Assembly (NCBI GenBank): GCA_037954665.1
Contig: JBBMOL010000206.1
Location: 62,001 to 126,000, forward strand
Source of the DNA: Laguncularia racemosa
Taxonomy: Eukaryota > Streptophyta > Magnoliopsida > Myrtales > Combretaceae
DNA length: 64,000 nt
Direction of reading: 5' to 3'
Under the pieces are notes generated by a model. The model searched no databases. It was not told the DNA's origin and saw only the letters and a list, made by a program, of their open reading frames with translations. This document shows positions 44,598-55,625 of this stretch, one piece after another; position 1 is the first letter of the stretch, and each line of letters starts with the position of its first letter. Both the position numbers and the translations under genes were made by a program.

Positions 44598-45637
44598 TGA
44601 TGTGCCTAATTCCACTTAGAAGCACAATTAAAAGACTTAAGAAAAAACAATCTCAAGTCAACAACAAATTGGATCCACAAGGGGCAAAATTGCATGAATC
44701 CTAGTAAGATGTAATGAATTCCAAATGCTCGAAGTTACAATTGTAATACCACAATGATAATATCTTCTAATAACACCCTAATCACATATAATCCCATGAA
44801 AATAATCCAAAAAATTCAAAAGAAAACCTCAATTCCAAGGACTCCTTTCCAATAGTGAAAAACACGTTTTCATAGAATTCTCAATGATGATGCGAATTCA
44901 ATTGTAAGGGACCTTAAATAAACACAAGAATTCATCAACAATAAGAAGTAATTCTGACTAAGAACTATCTCAATTCAACCCTAGATATGACACACTAGAG
45001 AAGAAAAGAAATCGCAACAAAATGAAATTGATACAACTCACAATTTCAAGGTGTTGCACTCGCCACATTTTCAACTCTTGGGATTGAAATTGATAAGAGT
45101 CTAATGACAATTAGGAACCCTAATTCGCACGTGAAGAAGAAGTGTATAATCTGCAAAATATGGCCTCCTCAAACCCTCTCTTAAGCAAGTATTTATACTT
45201 GCTACTCCTAGGGTTAAAAAGGTGCTCAAAATTATAAGTTTGCCACTTTTAAGGTGGCTAGCCCTAAATGAAAATTACAAGGAAATAAAAGTGTTCCAAA
45301 ACCAAAATACAACCAAAATAGTTCATAAAAGAATAAATATATAAAAGAAATGGTCTTCAAGATGCCGGTCTTCTATAGGATCCATCGGCCCAGCTCATCG
45401 CCGATTCAAGTCGGTCCATGGATAACCCACAAGCTGAGTCTGAGGGAGTTTGTCCATTGCCCTATAAAATATGATAAGTGTGCCTATTGGAAAACACAAT
45501 ACAAGAAAAATAGAAAAGAGGTTAATATATAAATAATTCCGGGGTCGATCTGCTCAAATTGGGTCCTCATCGCCAAAATTTGAATTCCTTTAGTTATTGC
45601 TCTAATGATAGGTCTTGTTGGATTTTGGTTCCTATCA
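44598..45637 (-). repeat. 3' LTR of element B
   Basis: 1040 bp, matching 60973-62001 and the G1 LTR. Palindromic TATA box at 45185-45202. Adjacent polypurine text (minus GAGGCCCGAGGAGA) at 45638-45651. Confidence 0.92.
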
Positions 45638-46418
45638 TCTCCTCGGGCCTCAAAAAGATTTGTCCTCAAATCTGGTAGATCAAATGCAGTAGAGACTTCG
45701 TTTCCTCCTAGCAAACCACCTGAAGAAATATCACTACAGAATCCCAAAATCTGAAATACCACAGGTGGTGATTGTTTTCTCTCCTCCATTTCTAGGATAT
45801 ATCTCATCTGCAACACAAATAATGACCCATTATCCACTGAGGTGTCCCCTATCTCAACCCATTTCACTGATATTGTTTCCTCCTTTTCTAACTCATCTGT
45901 ATGTCGCTGATCCTCATGGTCTTCTAATGGTTGGCCCAACTGCTCATTACCCTCTGAGACCTATGAAGGTAAACACAACAGTCTCTGAACATTCTAGCCC
46001 TCTAATGATAGACTCGTCTGACTCTAATCCTCAGAATACTCCAATGGTTTACTCAACTGCTCGTGAACCACTAGTATCTCTAAAGGAGAACATAACTGTC
46101 TCTGAACGGTCTGGCTCTCTGGTGGTCTGCTCGTCTGACTATGATCAACAAGATCCTCTGAAGGTTAGCACATTGGTGTCTGACAAATTTTATGCTCTAA
46201 GGGTTGGCTCGTGTCACTAGAGCCCTCAAGAACCTTTGAAGGTTGGCATACCTGAGTCTACACAGTTTGGTTCTCTGAAGGTTTGATCATGTGGCTATGA
46301 TCCTCACAAACCTGTGATGGTTGTTTTATTTGTCTTTGCATCTCTTGGACCTCTGATGGTGACATAAGGTTCAATACTATACGTTTACCATCCTTTTTAA
46401 ACATATAAGTATTTCTAT
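45638..46418 (-). pseudogene. Element B protease-to-pol-tail spacer with internal repeats
   Basis: On the minus strand, after the C insertion site, the text resumes RNTYMFKKDGKRIVLNLMSP, the normal sequel to the gypsy protease. It then runs through two to three imperfect repeats of about 120 bases (about 45960-46330, e.g. GTCTCTGAAC...CTCGTCTGACT on the plus strand) and ends in a 151-codon open frame (from 45939) with SLFVLQMRYILE and PDLRTNLFEARGDD, the pol tail, which runs into the LTR as RNQNPTRPIIRA. RT through integrase is deleted. Confidence 0.78.
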
Positions 46419-47203
46419 TGATACAAACCATGCCAACCCGTGATGAAACCCAATACCAATACGTTCAGAATCCGTTGCCTAAGACGCCCAAACACCTAAA
46501 GTGGAAACCGCGACCTGTTGTCTATAAGCGAGACAAGAACCTTAGTATAATGTGAAGACGCCACAATCAGGATGAAAGACCAATTGATAAGTCGGGATGA
46601 ACACTACGGAAATTAATCCGATAAGTTCTAGTTAGTTCTTGAAGAACCAAGAGAGGAGCCTCTCAAAGATGTTTAATGTTCTAAGATGTAAAATTCTTTG
46701 TTGTTCTAAACCCTAGGAGCTTTTATACTAAGGTTACAATTCGTGAAAAACAAGTCCAAAACGACGTAGCTTAGATAAGTTGCGTAAAAACACGAAACAG
46801 AATAAGCTGGCCGGCAGGGGATACACGGCCGTGTACTTTGGCAGTGTATGATTCTGTGCCAATTCTTGTCTCCTTACACGGCCGTGCCTTTTAGCCATGT
46901 GTCTAGCCGTGTATGATTCTGTGCAATCTTGATATTCCTACATGGTCATGCCTTGAAAGTACACGCCTTCTATAACCTGTGTCCGGTGTGACTTGTATAA
47001 AAGCAAGGGTCTTCCCATGGTTGTTCCAATCCATTCCAACTTCATGATTGCTCCAATCCTTTCCAGCTTCATAGACAACCTTTATCAACCCATTAAGTGT
47101 TTCCTTGAATCGTTTTGCTCGATTTCTTGTGATCGGTCCAGGTGGCACTTCAAGAGGATCCACATTTCTTCTTCCGGCTTGGCTCTCATCATGGATCTCA
47201 TCA
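46419..47203 (-). repeat. 3' LTR of element C
   Basis: 785 bp. The minus strand starts TGATGAGATCC and ends GTTTGTATCA. The first 300 bases encode the pol C-terminus. A cluster of CACGGCCGTG palindromes lies at 46820-46960. Confidence 0.9.
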
Positions 47204-48424
47204 TTCCCCTCCTCTTGAAAAGGATTTGTCCTCAAATCATTGCCTGCATCAAATGGACTCAGATCAGTAACATAAAATGTGACACTTACTGGATACTCAC
47301 CAGGTAAATTTTTCTTGTAGGCATTATCATCGATTTTCTCAAGCATCGGAAATGGACCGTCTCCCCTAGGGTTCAACTTGGATCTCCTCTGCAATGGAAA
47401 ACTCTCCTTACGAAAATGTACCCAAACCCAATCTCCAGGCTGAAAAATCTTGGGTCTCCTGTCCTTGTTCACCCTTGAAGCGACCCTGGCATTTTGTTTT
47501 ACAATACTAATCTTTACCTGTGCATGTAGCTTTCTCACGAAATCTGCCTTAGAATCAGCATCAAAACTCACAGACTTGTGAAGTGGCAATGGCAATAAAT
47601 AAATAGGAACCAATAGGTTAAAACCATACACAATCTCAAATGGTGAATAATGAGTAGTGCTATATAAAGCCCTGTTATATGCAAACTCCACAAATGGTAG
47701 ACAATCCTTCCAAGTCCTAATGTTCTTCTCTATGATTGGCCCTAACAAATGAATTAAAGTCCTGTTAACCACATCAATTTGCCCATCAATTTTTGGGTGA
47801 CAGATAGTTGAAAACATTCGTTTAGTTCCCAACTTTTCCCACAATACTCTCCAAAAATGACTCAAAAATTTCTCATCTCGATCACTAACAATGCTTCTAG
47901 GTATACCATGCGGACGCACTACCTTTCTAAAGAACAAATCAATAATGTGTACAGCATCATCAGTTTTATGACAAGGAATGAAATGAACCATTTAGGAATC
48001 CTATCCACAACCACAAAAATAGAATCTCGACCATGCCTAGACCTTGGTAATCCTAACACAAAATCTATGGAAATGTCTATCCAAGGCTCATGAGGAATGA
48101 CACTAGACTCATATAACCCTTCTAAGAAGACATCTAAGCGAGGAATGGGATGACGATACTTTACCGTGATGTTGTTGATGGCGTAGCACTCAACACACAT
48201 TCTCCATGTCCCATCCTTCTTAGGCACCAAAATCACAGGCACTACACATGGACTCATGCTTTCTCTCACGTACCTCTTCTCCATTAATTCTTCGACCTGC
48301 CTTTGGAGTTCCTTGGTCTCCTCCAGATTGCTCCTATAAGCTGGCTTGTTTGGAATCGATGCTCCGGGTATAAGGTCAATCTGGTGCTCAATACCACGAA
48401 TAGATGGTAATCCCTTTGGAATAT
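46903..48424 (-). pseudogene. Element C pol remnant: RT start fused to integrase
   Basis: From the T2 insertion point the frame gives the N-terminal RT text (IPKGLPSIRGIEHQID, LVPKKDGTWRMC, HPIPRLD), then jumps near 48110-48135 to integrase (HEPWIDISIDFVLGLP). RT motifs with YxDD, RNase H and the integrase zinc finger are deleted. A frameshift near 48000 moves to a 362-codon open frame (47991-46903): HFIPCHKTDDAVHI, VSDRDEKF, then DGQIDVVNRT where the catalytic Glu is replaced by Asp, the GPFPMLEKI SH3-like domain and NDLRTNPFQEEGND. The tail DPLEVPPGPITRNRAKRFKE is encoded inside the 3' LTR. Confidence 0.87.
47204..47216 (-). other. Polypurine tract of element C
   Basis: The minus strand reads AAGAGGAGGGGAA directly before the LTR start. 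Confidence 0.82.
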
Positions 48425-49967
48425 TGATCCACGCAAAAAGAGATATAAAATGAGCATGAATAAATACCGGCAAGTGTACCGGATTGGATCAAGTAATATA
48501 GTGAGAGAAGAGTGTCGAACCACGAAGATTGATTAAGTAATAGACCTTTATCAATTTCTACTATTATTTAGGCAATGATGTTTGATGAGAATTGAATGAA
48601 TTATGCTAAATGCTCAAAAAGAGAATTATGTTTGAAAAATGATGAATTGATAGTGGGAAATAGAATCCACCTTAATTCTACTAATCATATTGCCTTCATG
48701 TTATAATAACTCATAGCTATATGGATTTTCACAAGAAATTAACAAAACCTTAATCCTTTATCAAGTTTTAAAGTAATGTTACCCCAATTAAATTTAATAG
48801 CTCCCACTAATTAAAATCAAACGAGGATTCTAATTCACAATCATAAATTTCCCAATTATATGATTGCCTAATATCTTTAAAATAATTTCTCCAAATCCCT
48901 TAGTGAAAAATTTAATAAAAATATTGCATGAAATACTTAGGTCAATTTCTAATAAAATTCAATAACGATGCTTCCACATGAATTATTAAATCTTACTTAG
49001 GAATTCCTGATAAAACCTAAATTTCTCTTTCGAGTCATTTACATTTCTATGCATTGATTTGAATTACAAAATATAATTCATAGCAGGACTTCTTATATGA
49101 AAATTTCGCATATCTATATGTCCTATAACATGAATACAATGATCATTTTAGTTTGAATTATGGCTTCATCATGTTTCCCACAAGGATGATTTAGAACATT
49201 ATAGTATGAATTGCATAAAAACAATTGAAATAAATAGGTGCAATGGAATTCATATTGAACAACAAGAATAAACTAATAAATGGAATAAAAGAAAATAAAG
49301 TAAATGAAACAATAGCTATAATCTTCAAGAACTTCAATCTTCCAAAATGATTCCTCGAATTCTTCAATTGAAAGCAAACTTCAGCAAAATAACTTTCTTT
49401 CTTCAAACTAAAATTTGGAATAACATGAAATGTAAAGGAATTAAAGAAAATATAAAATCCTAAAGTTCCTAAGGGAATTCTAATGATTTCAAAGAAAGAC
49501 AAAGGATGCTAAAGAAAGAATCAAAACAAAAGGATTCTCAAAACAAAAGGGGATGCTCCCAAGGTTCACACAAGGGGCCTATTTATAGATCTAAAGAGGA
49601 AGAGGATAAGGTTGATCTGATGAGGAGTTAAGTAAGCAAATTAATTAAGATACAATTTTGGAGAGATTTTCGCAATGGATATCCGGGGAGTAATGAAGGC
49701 CGGCTCAAGGCCGGCAGCTTTAATGCTTTTTGAGGCTAGTTTAATTTAGGCCGGCCTAAGGCCGGCGGCCTTCCGTGCAATCCTCCGCTTGCTTCTTCAA
49801 TTTTGTGAGAAACTCCTCCAATTAACTTGTAATTTACTTTTGGGTCCTCAAAACCTGAATTTTCACAATAAACACCATTAAATATCATTTCTTTATATTT
49901 TCTTATAATATTGAAATAAATTTAATATAAGTCCAAAAGAAAATATAAGTATAATGTGATCTTATCA
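48425..49967 (-). repeat. 3' LTR of T2
   Basis: 1543 bp, TGATCCACGC to GATCTTATCA. GGCCGGC-type repeats at about 49695-49785. Matches 54066-55625 apart from scattered substitutions and one short insertion in the other copy. Confidence 0.92.
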
Positions 49968-49981
49968 ACATCCCCACACTT
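49968..49981 (-). other. Polypurine tract of T2
   Basis: The minus strand reads AAGTGTGGGGATGT before the LTR start TGATAAGATC. Nearly the same as in T1. Confidence 0.82.
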
Positions 49982-51245
49982 GAACTTTTGCTTGTTCTCA
50001 AGCAAAATAATTGATTTAAACAAGAGAAATCCATCATTGAACTTCTGGTGCCCATTGTTCTGACCATACTGAAATTTGTAACTAGTATATCTAGTTGAAA
50101 TTTAGTAGTTAATCTAAATACAACAGATTTTTAATCCCAGTGTTTAACAATAAAAAACAATACTTAGTCCCTAAGGAAAAACATTCATTTAAACTTCATT
50201 GGTTATTAGCAAGTATAATCTCCCTCAATTTTACTCCTCTATACAAGATAACAAGAAGTGAAAGCATATGGTATCCATTTTTACCTAGAATTTCTCCCTT
50301 TTTTTTTATTTGCCTTAATTGACAACGGAGTGAGACTTCACTCTTCTGAGGGACCAAAGCTCGCCCATGTCAACCTGGCTTTCATTAAGGTACTAAATTT
50401 TTGCCTTTCCGCCCTTCTCGTTATTGTGAGTTCATTGAGTCGGCACATCCTGGGCTCATCGCCTAAGTGACCAGGTTTTAAAGGGACCCCTACGAACTCT
50501 TCCTCACACTAACATTTAAGATTGGATACTCTTAACTCACTTTCCTGAGTTATTGGAGTAAAGGCTCTTTTTTTTTTTTTTTAAGGGATCACTAAATAAA
50601 ATATTTCCTTTACCTCTTTCACTAGGTGTTAAGGTATTCTCAAAGAAACTTCAAGAGAGATTTATCCCAACCAATTTTTCCTTGAAGTAAACTTCCTTGT
50701 TTTTTCAACTTAAGGACTCAATCTCAAGTTTAAAGGCTAAACATAAGGTAAACCCCGTTCTCTAGAGATTTTACTATTAAATTTTAACTATGTAAACTAG
50801 TCACAACAGTTGGCGAGTAGGGCACCAATCTAAGTCAATTTCAGGATTTCATTGATGATAAACACTTAAGGACATAAATAAAGCATGGGATTTGTAAGCT
50901 CATGATGTGTGCAATCATTATACTTCTACATTTATAATCCCTTCCCCACACTTAAATTGGACAATGTCCTCATTGTTCCTAATACAACACAAAATTAAGG
51001 AAAAGAATATCAATGCAAAAATTGAAATACTGGTACTTCCCTGGTGTAAAATTGTTCATCAAGAAGAAAATTCCTCCCAAAATGTCTGTCATCCTTGGAG
51101 TGTCTTGAATGCATCAACGGTCCTTATCCAGCCTTGAATTAGTTTTTTTTTTTAACGAAATTAAAACACTAGTGTATATACTTATTGAGCATGGGCTGCC
51201 TCCTATGAAGCGCTTGTTTTACAGTCATCAGCCTGACTATCAGGG
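49982..51245 (-). other. 3' untranslated region of T2, with blocks conserved in T1
   Basis: Non-coding. It shares with T1 the GAGTTCATTGAGTCGGCA block (50428-50580, followed by a poly-T run), TACTGGTACTTCCCTGG (51028-51045) and the hairpin at 51190-51207, in the same order. Confidence 0.7.
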
Positions 51246-53927
51246 TTAGCTTACATCAAGGAGTTTAAACAACTCCTCCAACACCATCGTTTTCATATTA
51301 GGATTCCAAGCTTCCTTCCATGGTATGGTGCCCTTCTTTTCAGCTTCCACCAATATTTTGTAGGTGGATATCAACAAACTTACCTGCTGGATGTCTGCCC
51401 TTGACCATCCCAAGATTTCCCTATGTTCATCTAACTGGCCTTGAATCTGCTGCTGCAATTCTCTTATCATAGGCGCTGGATTAATGTGAGGTCATGGATT
51501 TCCTAAATTCAGACACTCATAATCAAACAATTGATTAGAAAAGACATTAAGTTCAAGTGTCTGCATGGGAATTAGTGTTGACATTGGTGGCTTCTCATAG
51601 TGGTCTATCTTCTCAAAAGCAACAACATTTTCAGTCTGGGGTATTTGCTCACAGCCTTTGTTTTCTTGCTCATCCTCATCCCCCCAATCATCTATCTCAT
51701 TCAAGACAGCTTCAAGAGCGGTTTGCCCTACATCTTCCTCCACATCATTGTTAGTAATTTCACCCTCAGTAGATATGTCAGAATACTTTGCTTTCTCATT
51801 AGACAAAAACACAGGATCATACATATCAAATGTTACCTGGTCGTCTAGTGCTCTAAGGGTGAGCTTGCCTTGTCCTACATCAATTAGAGCTTGACCTGTA
51901 GCTAGGAATGGTCTACCCAGAATGAGTGGAATGTCGTCATCTTCTTCCACATCCGGTATGATAAAGTCCACTGGAAATATGAATTTATCGACCTTGACTA
52001 AGACATCCTCCACTGTACCTTTGGAAAACCTTATGCTCTTATTAGCTAGCTGCACAGTGATTGGTCAACTCTTGCACTTTTGTGGCTCTATTCCGAGCTT
52101 CCTAAAAACTGAAAGTGGCATTAAATTAATACTTGCACCAGAATCAATCAAAACATTCTCAAAATCAATATTACCAATGGTGCAAGGGATACTAAAACTT
52201 CCCTGATCTTTCAGCTTTCTAGGTAGCTGAGCAGATTTCTTCTCTATGACAGTTGAACTCTCGCCAAGAAGCATTACTTTCTCAACACTCTCCATGGATC
52301 TTTTATTAGAGAGTAGCTCTTTCATGAATTTAGCATAGGATGGAATTTGCTTCAAGGCCTCTAAGAGAGGTATATTAATTTGAAGCCCTTTAAATATGTC
52401 ACAAAACCTAGCAAATTGGGCTTCCAATTCCCTCTGCTTGATTCTTCCTGGGAAAGGGATAGGTGGAACATAAGGCTGCAACACTGGTGCTTTGGGTGTG
52501 AGTTCCTCCTCCTTCTACTTACCTTTCTCTGGATCTTTCTCTTGAATTTTTACCTGCCTTTCAGCTTTCTTCACTTCCTTACCACTCCTTAGCATGATGG
52601 CATTGACATGATGGGTGTTCTCCTCAATTTTTCTAGGCAAAAACCCTGAGGGTCTAGTACTTAGCTGCTGTGCAATTTGACCGAGCTGACCCTCCAAGTT
52701 TCTGATAGAAGCTTGTTGGTTTTGCAGGAGGGTGTCAGTCTTTTGCATGTATCTCCTCATGAGCTCTTCCATCTGAGTGGGTTACTGTTGAGAATAGGCA
52801 TTCTAAGCAAAGGTTTGTCCGGGAAATCCAGGGGGTAGGTTAAGTGCTTGATTCTCATTCCTCCATGAGAAGTTTGGATGATTGCGCCACCCAGGATTGT
52901 ATGTATTCGAATATGGTCCTTGAGTACCTCTCTGGAGGTTTCCTACAAAGTTTACCTGTTTTCCATGGGATGAGGAGGAGTGGTTTCCAGACGGGCACTC
53001 AAGAGTTGAGTGTGGTCCTAAGCATAACTCACAACAAGCAATTTGATTAACATTAAAAGATGGTGCAGAGGTGAGTTTACTTACCTAAGCAGTAAGAGCA
53101 GAAATCTGAGCTGTTAAGGTGTCCATATCATTGACAGATGCTACTCTAGACTTACCTCTTTCATGTTGCCAATTATGTGCACTAGAGGCCATTTCATCTA
53201 TCAAAGCACTAGCCTCTTCATATGTCTTACTCATTAGTGCACCATCAGAAGCAGCATCTACCAGAGATCTCAATGTGTCATCTAAACTGAGATAGAATAT
53301 CTCAATAAGGAGATTATCTGGTAATCCATGATGGGGGCATTTTCTAATTGCCTCCTTGAATCTTTCCCATGCTTCATAAAGTGATTCACCACTAAACTTA
53401 GTGAAGTTTGTGATGTCATTTCTTAACCTAGCAGTTCTAGCTGGTGGAAAAAATCTCCTTAAATATTTAGATGAGAGATCAACCCAAGTGGTTACAGAGT
53501 CTTGTGGCAATGAATTGTACCAAGCCCTAGCTTTTTCTCTAAGTGAAAACAGAAAAAGTTGTAGCCTAATTACATCATCAGATACATTATTCATTTTCAC
53601 TGTATTACAATATTGAAGAAATACTGCAATATGCTCATCAGGACTCAGATTTGGATATCCTCCGAATTGATTTGATTGTACCATTTGAACGAGTGCTGGT
53701 TTTAACTCAAAATTGTTAGCCTGAATTGTTGGTCTTCTTATTGCAGGACCTGAAACAACAGGTATCGTGTATTCCCGAAGTGCTCTACCAATACCCTGAA
53801 TCCGATTGTTGTTCTCATCTGCCATGTTCTCTTCTTCCTTTCTTCTCTGCTCTCTTCCAAGATGTCGCAAGGTGCGTTCTATCTCAAGATTAATTGGTAG
53901 AAGTTCAGCACTTCTACTCTTGCGTAT
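51246..53927 (-). pseudogene. T2 Gag-protease, one frame with several stops
   Basis: A single minus-strand frame of about 890 codons. Open pieces 53085-53870, 52515-52772, 52065-52484, 51492-52055 and 51246-51470 are all in register, separated by single stops. The likely original start (53925-53927) now reads ATA. Order: basic N-terminus with EIERTLRHLGRE as in T1; gag domain (WYNSLPQDSVTTW, RRFFPPARTARLRNDI, CPHHGLPDNLLIEIFY); a knuckle-like CCELCLGPHSTLECP near 53020; a coiled Gln-rich linker; retropepsin with DSGASINLMP near 52120 and LILGRPFL near 51905; an acidic tail. No RT follows. Confidence 0.87.
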
Positions 53928-54041
53928 AAAAAGAAATTCAATGAGAATAGAAAATGATCACACAAAGATAACAAATTTAAATAACAAAATAATTGCGCCT
54001 AAATTAACAATAGAATCTGAAGATGGTCTAAAATTAATCAA

Positions 54042-54059
54042 TCCCCGGCAGCGGCGCAA
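54042..54059 (-). other. Primer-binding site of T2 (tRNA-Asp-like)
   Basis: The minus strand reads TTGCGCCGCTGCCGGGGA, a 16 of 18 match to the complement of tRNA-Asp, six bases inside the LTR. Confidence 0.78.
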
Positions 54060-54065
54060 AAAACT

Positions 54066-55625
54066 TGATCCACGTAAAAAGAGATATAAAATGAGCGTGA
54101 ATAAATACTGGCAAGTGTACCGGATCAGATCAAGTAATATAGTGAGAGAAGAGTGTCGAACCACGAAGATTGATTAAGTAATAGACCTTTATCAATTTCT
54201 ACTATTATTTAGGCAATGATGTTTGATGAGAATTGAATGAATTATGCTAAATGCTCAAAAAGAGAATTATGTTTGAAAAATGATGAATTGATGGTGGGAA
54301 ATAGAATCCACCCTAATTCTACTAATCATATTGCCTTCATGTTATAATAACTCATAGCTATATGGATTTTCACAAGAAATTAACAAAACCTTAATCCTTT
54401 ATCAAGTTTTAAAGTAATGTTACCCCAATTTAATTTAATAGCTCCCGCTAATTAAAATCAAACAAGGATTCTAATTCACAATCATAAATTTCCCAATTAT
54501 ATGATTGCCTAATATCTTTAAAATAATTTCTCCTAATCCCTTAGTGAAAAATTTAATAAAAATATTGCATGAAACACTTAGGTTAATTTCTAATAAAATT
54601 CAATAACGATGCTTCCACATGAATTATTAAAGCTTACTTAGGAATTCCTAATAAAACCTAAATTTCTCTTTCGAGTCATTTACATTTCTATGCATTGATT
54701 TCAATTACAAAATACAATTCATAGCAGGACTTCTTATATGAAAATTCCGCATATCTATATGTCCTATAACATGAATACAATGATCATTTTAGTTTGAATT
54801 ATGGCTTCATCATGTTTCCCACAAGGATGATTTAGAACATTATAGTATGAATTGCATAAAAACAATTGAAATAAATAGGTGCAATGGAATTCATATTGAA
54901 CAACAAGAATAAACTAATAAATGGCATAAAAGAAAATAAAGTAAATGAAACAATAGCTATAATCTTCAAGAACTTCAATCTTCCAAAATGATTCCTCGAA
55001 TTCTTCAATTGAAAGCAAACTTCAGCAAAATAACTTTCTTTCTTCAAACTAAAATTTGGAATAACATGAAATGTAAAGGAATTAAAGAAAATATAAAATC
55101 CTAAAGTTCCTAAGGGAATTCTAATGATTTCAAAGAAAGACAAAGGATGCTAAAGAAAGAATCAAAACAAAAGGATTCTCAAAACAAAAGGAGATGCTCC
55201 CAAGGTTCACACAAGGGGCCTATTTATAGATCCAAAGAGGAGGAGGATAAGATTGATCTGATGAGGAGTTGAGTAAGCAAATTAATTAAGATACGATTTT
55301 GGAGAGATTTTCGCAATGCATATCCGGGGAGTAATGAAGGCCGGCTCAAGGCCGGCGGCGTTGAATGTAGGCCGGCTTTAATGCTTTTTGAGGCCGGTTT
55401 AATATAGGCCGGCCTATGGCCGGCGGCCTTCCGTGCAATCCTCCGCTCGCTTCTTCAATTTTGTGAAAAACTCCTCCAATTAACTTGTAATTTACTTTTG
55501 GGTCCTCAAAACCTGAATTTTCACAATAAACACCATTAAATATCATTTCTTTATATTTTCTTATAATATTGAAATAAATTTAATATAAGTCTAAAAGAAA
55601 ATATAAGTATAATGTGATCTTATCA
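54066..55625 (-). repeat. 5' LTR of T2
   Basis: 1560 bp. The 17-bp excess over the other LTR lies in the GGCCGGC repeat block (55335-55430). Confidence 0.92.

Larger units (their letters stand above)
48425..55625 (-). mobile_element. Element T2, gag-protease-only retrotransposon (Athila/Tat-like)
   Basis: The same architecture as T1 but a different family: 5' LTR 54066-55625, tRNA-Asp-like PBS 54042-54059, gag-protease 51246-53927, 3' untranslated region, polypurine tract 49968-49981, 3' LTR 48425-49967. Flanks are AATAT (48420-48424) and AATCT (55626-55630), a TSD with one change. The pol frame of C joins across it (EEI on one side, PKGLP on the other). No RT or integrase. Confidence 0.92.

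Noticed and set aside
49191..49502. A 103-codon minus-strand frame repeated at 54832-55143
   Set aside because: It is the same LTR sequence in the two T2 LTRs; hydrophobic AT-rich translation with no relatives I recognise.
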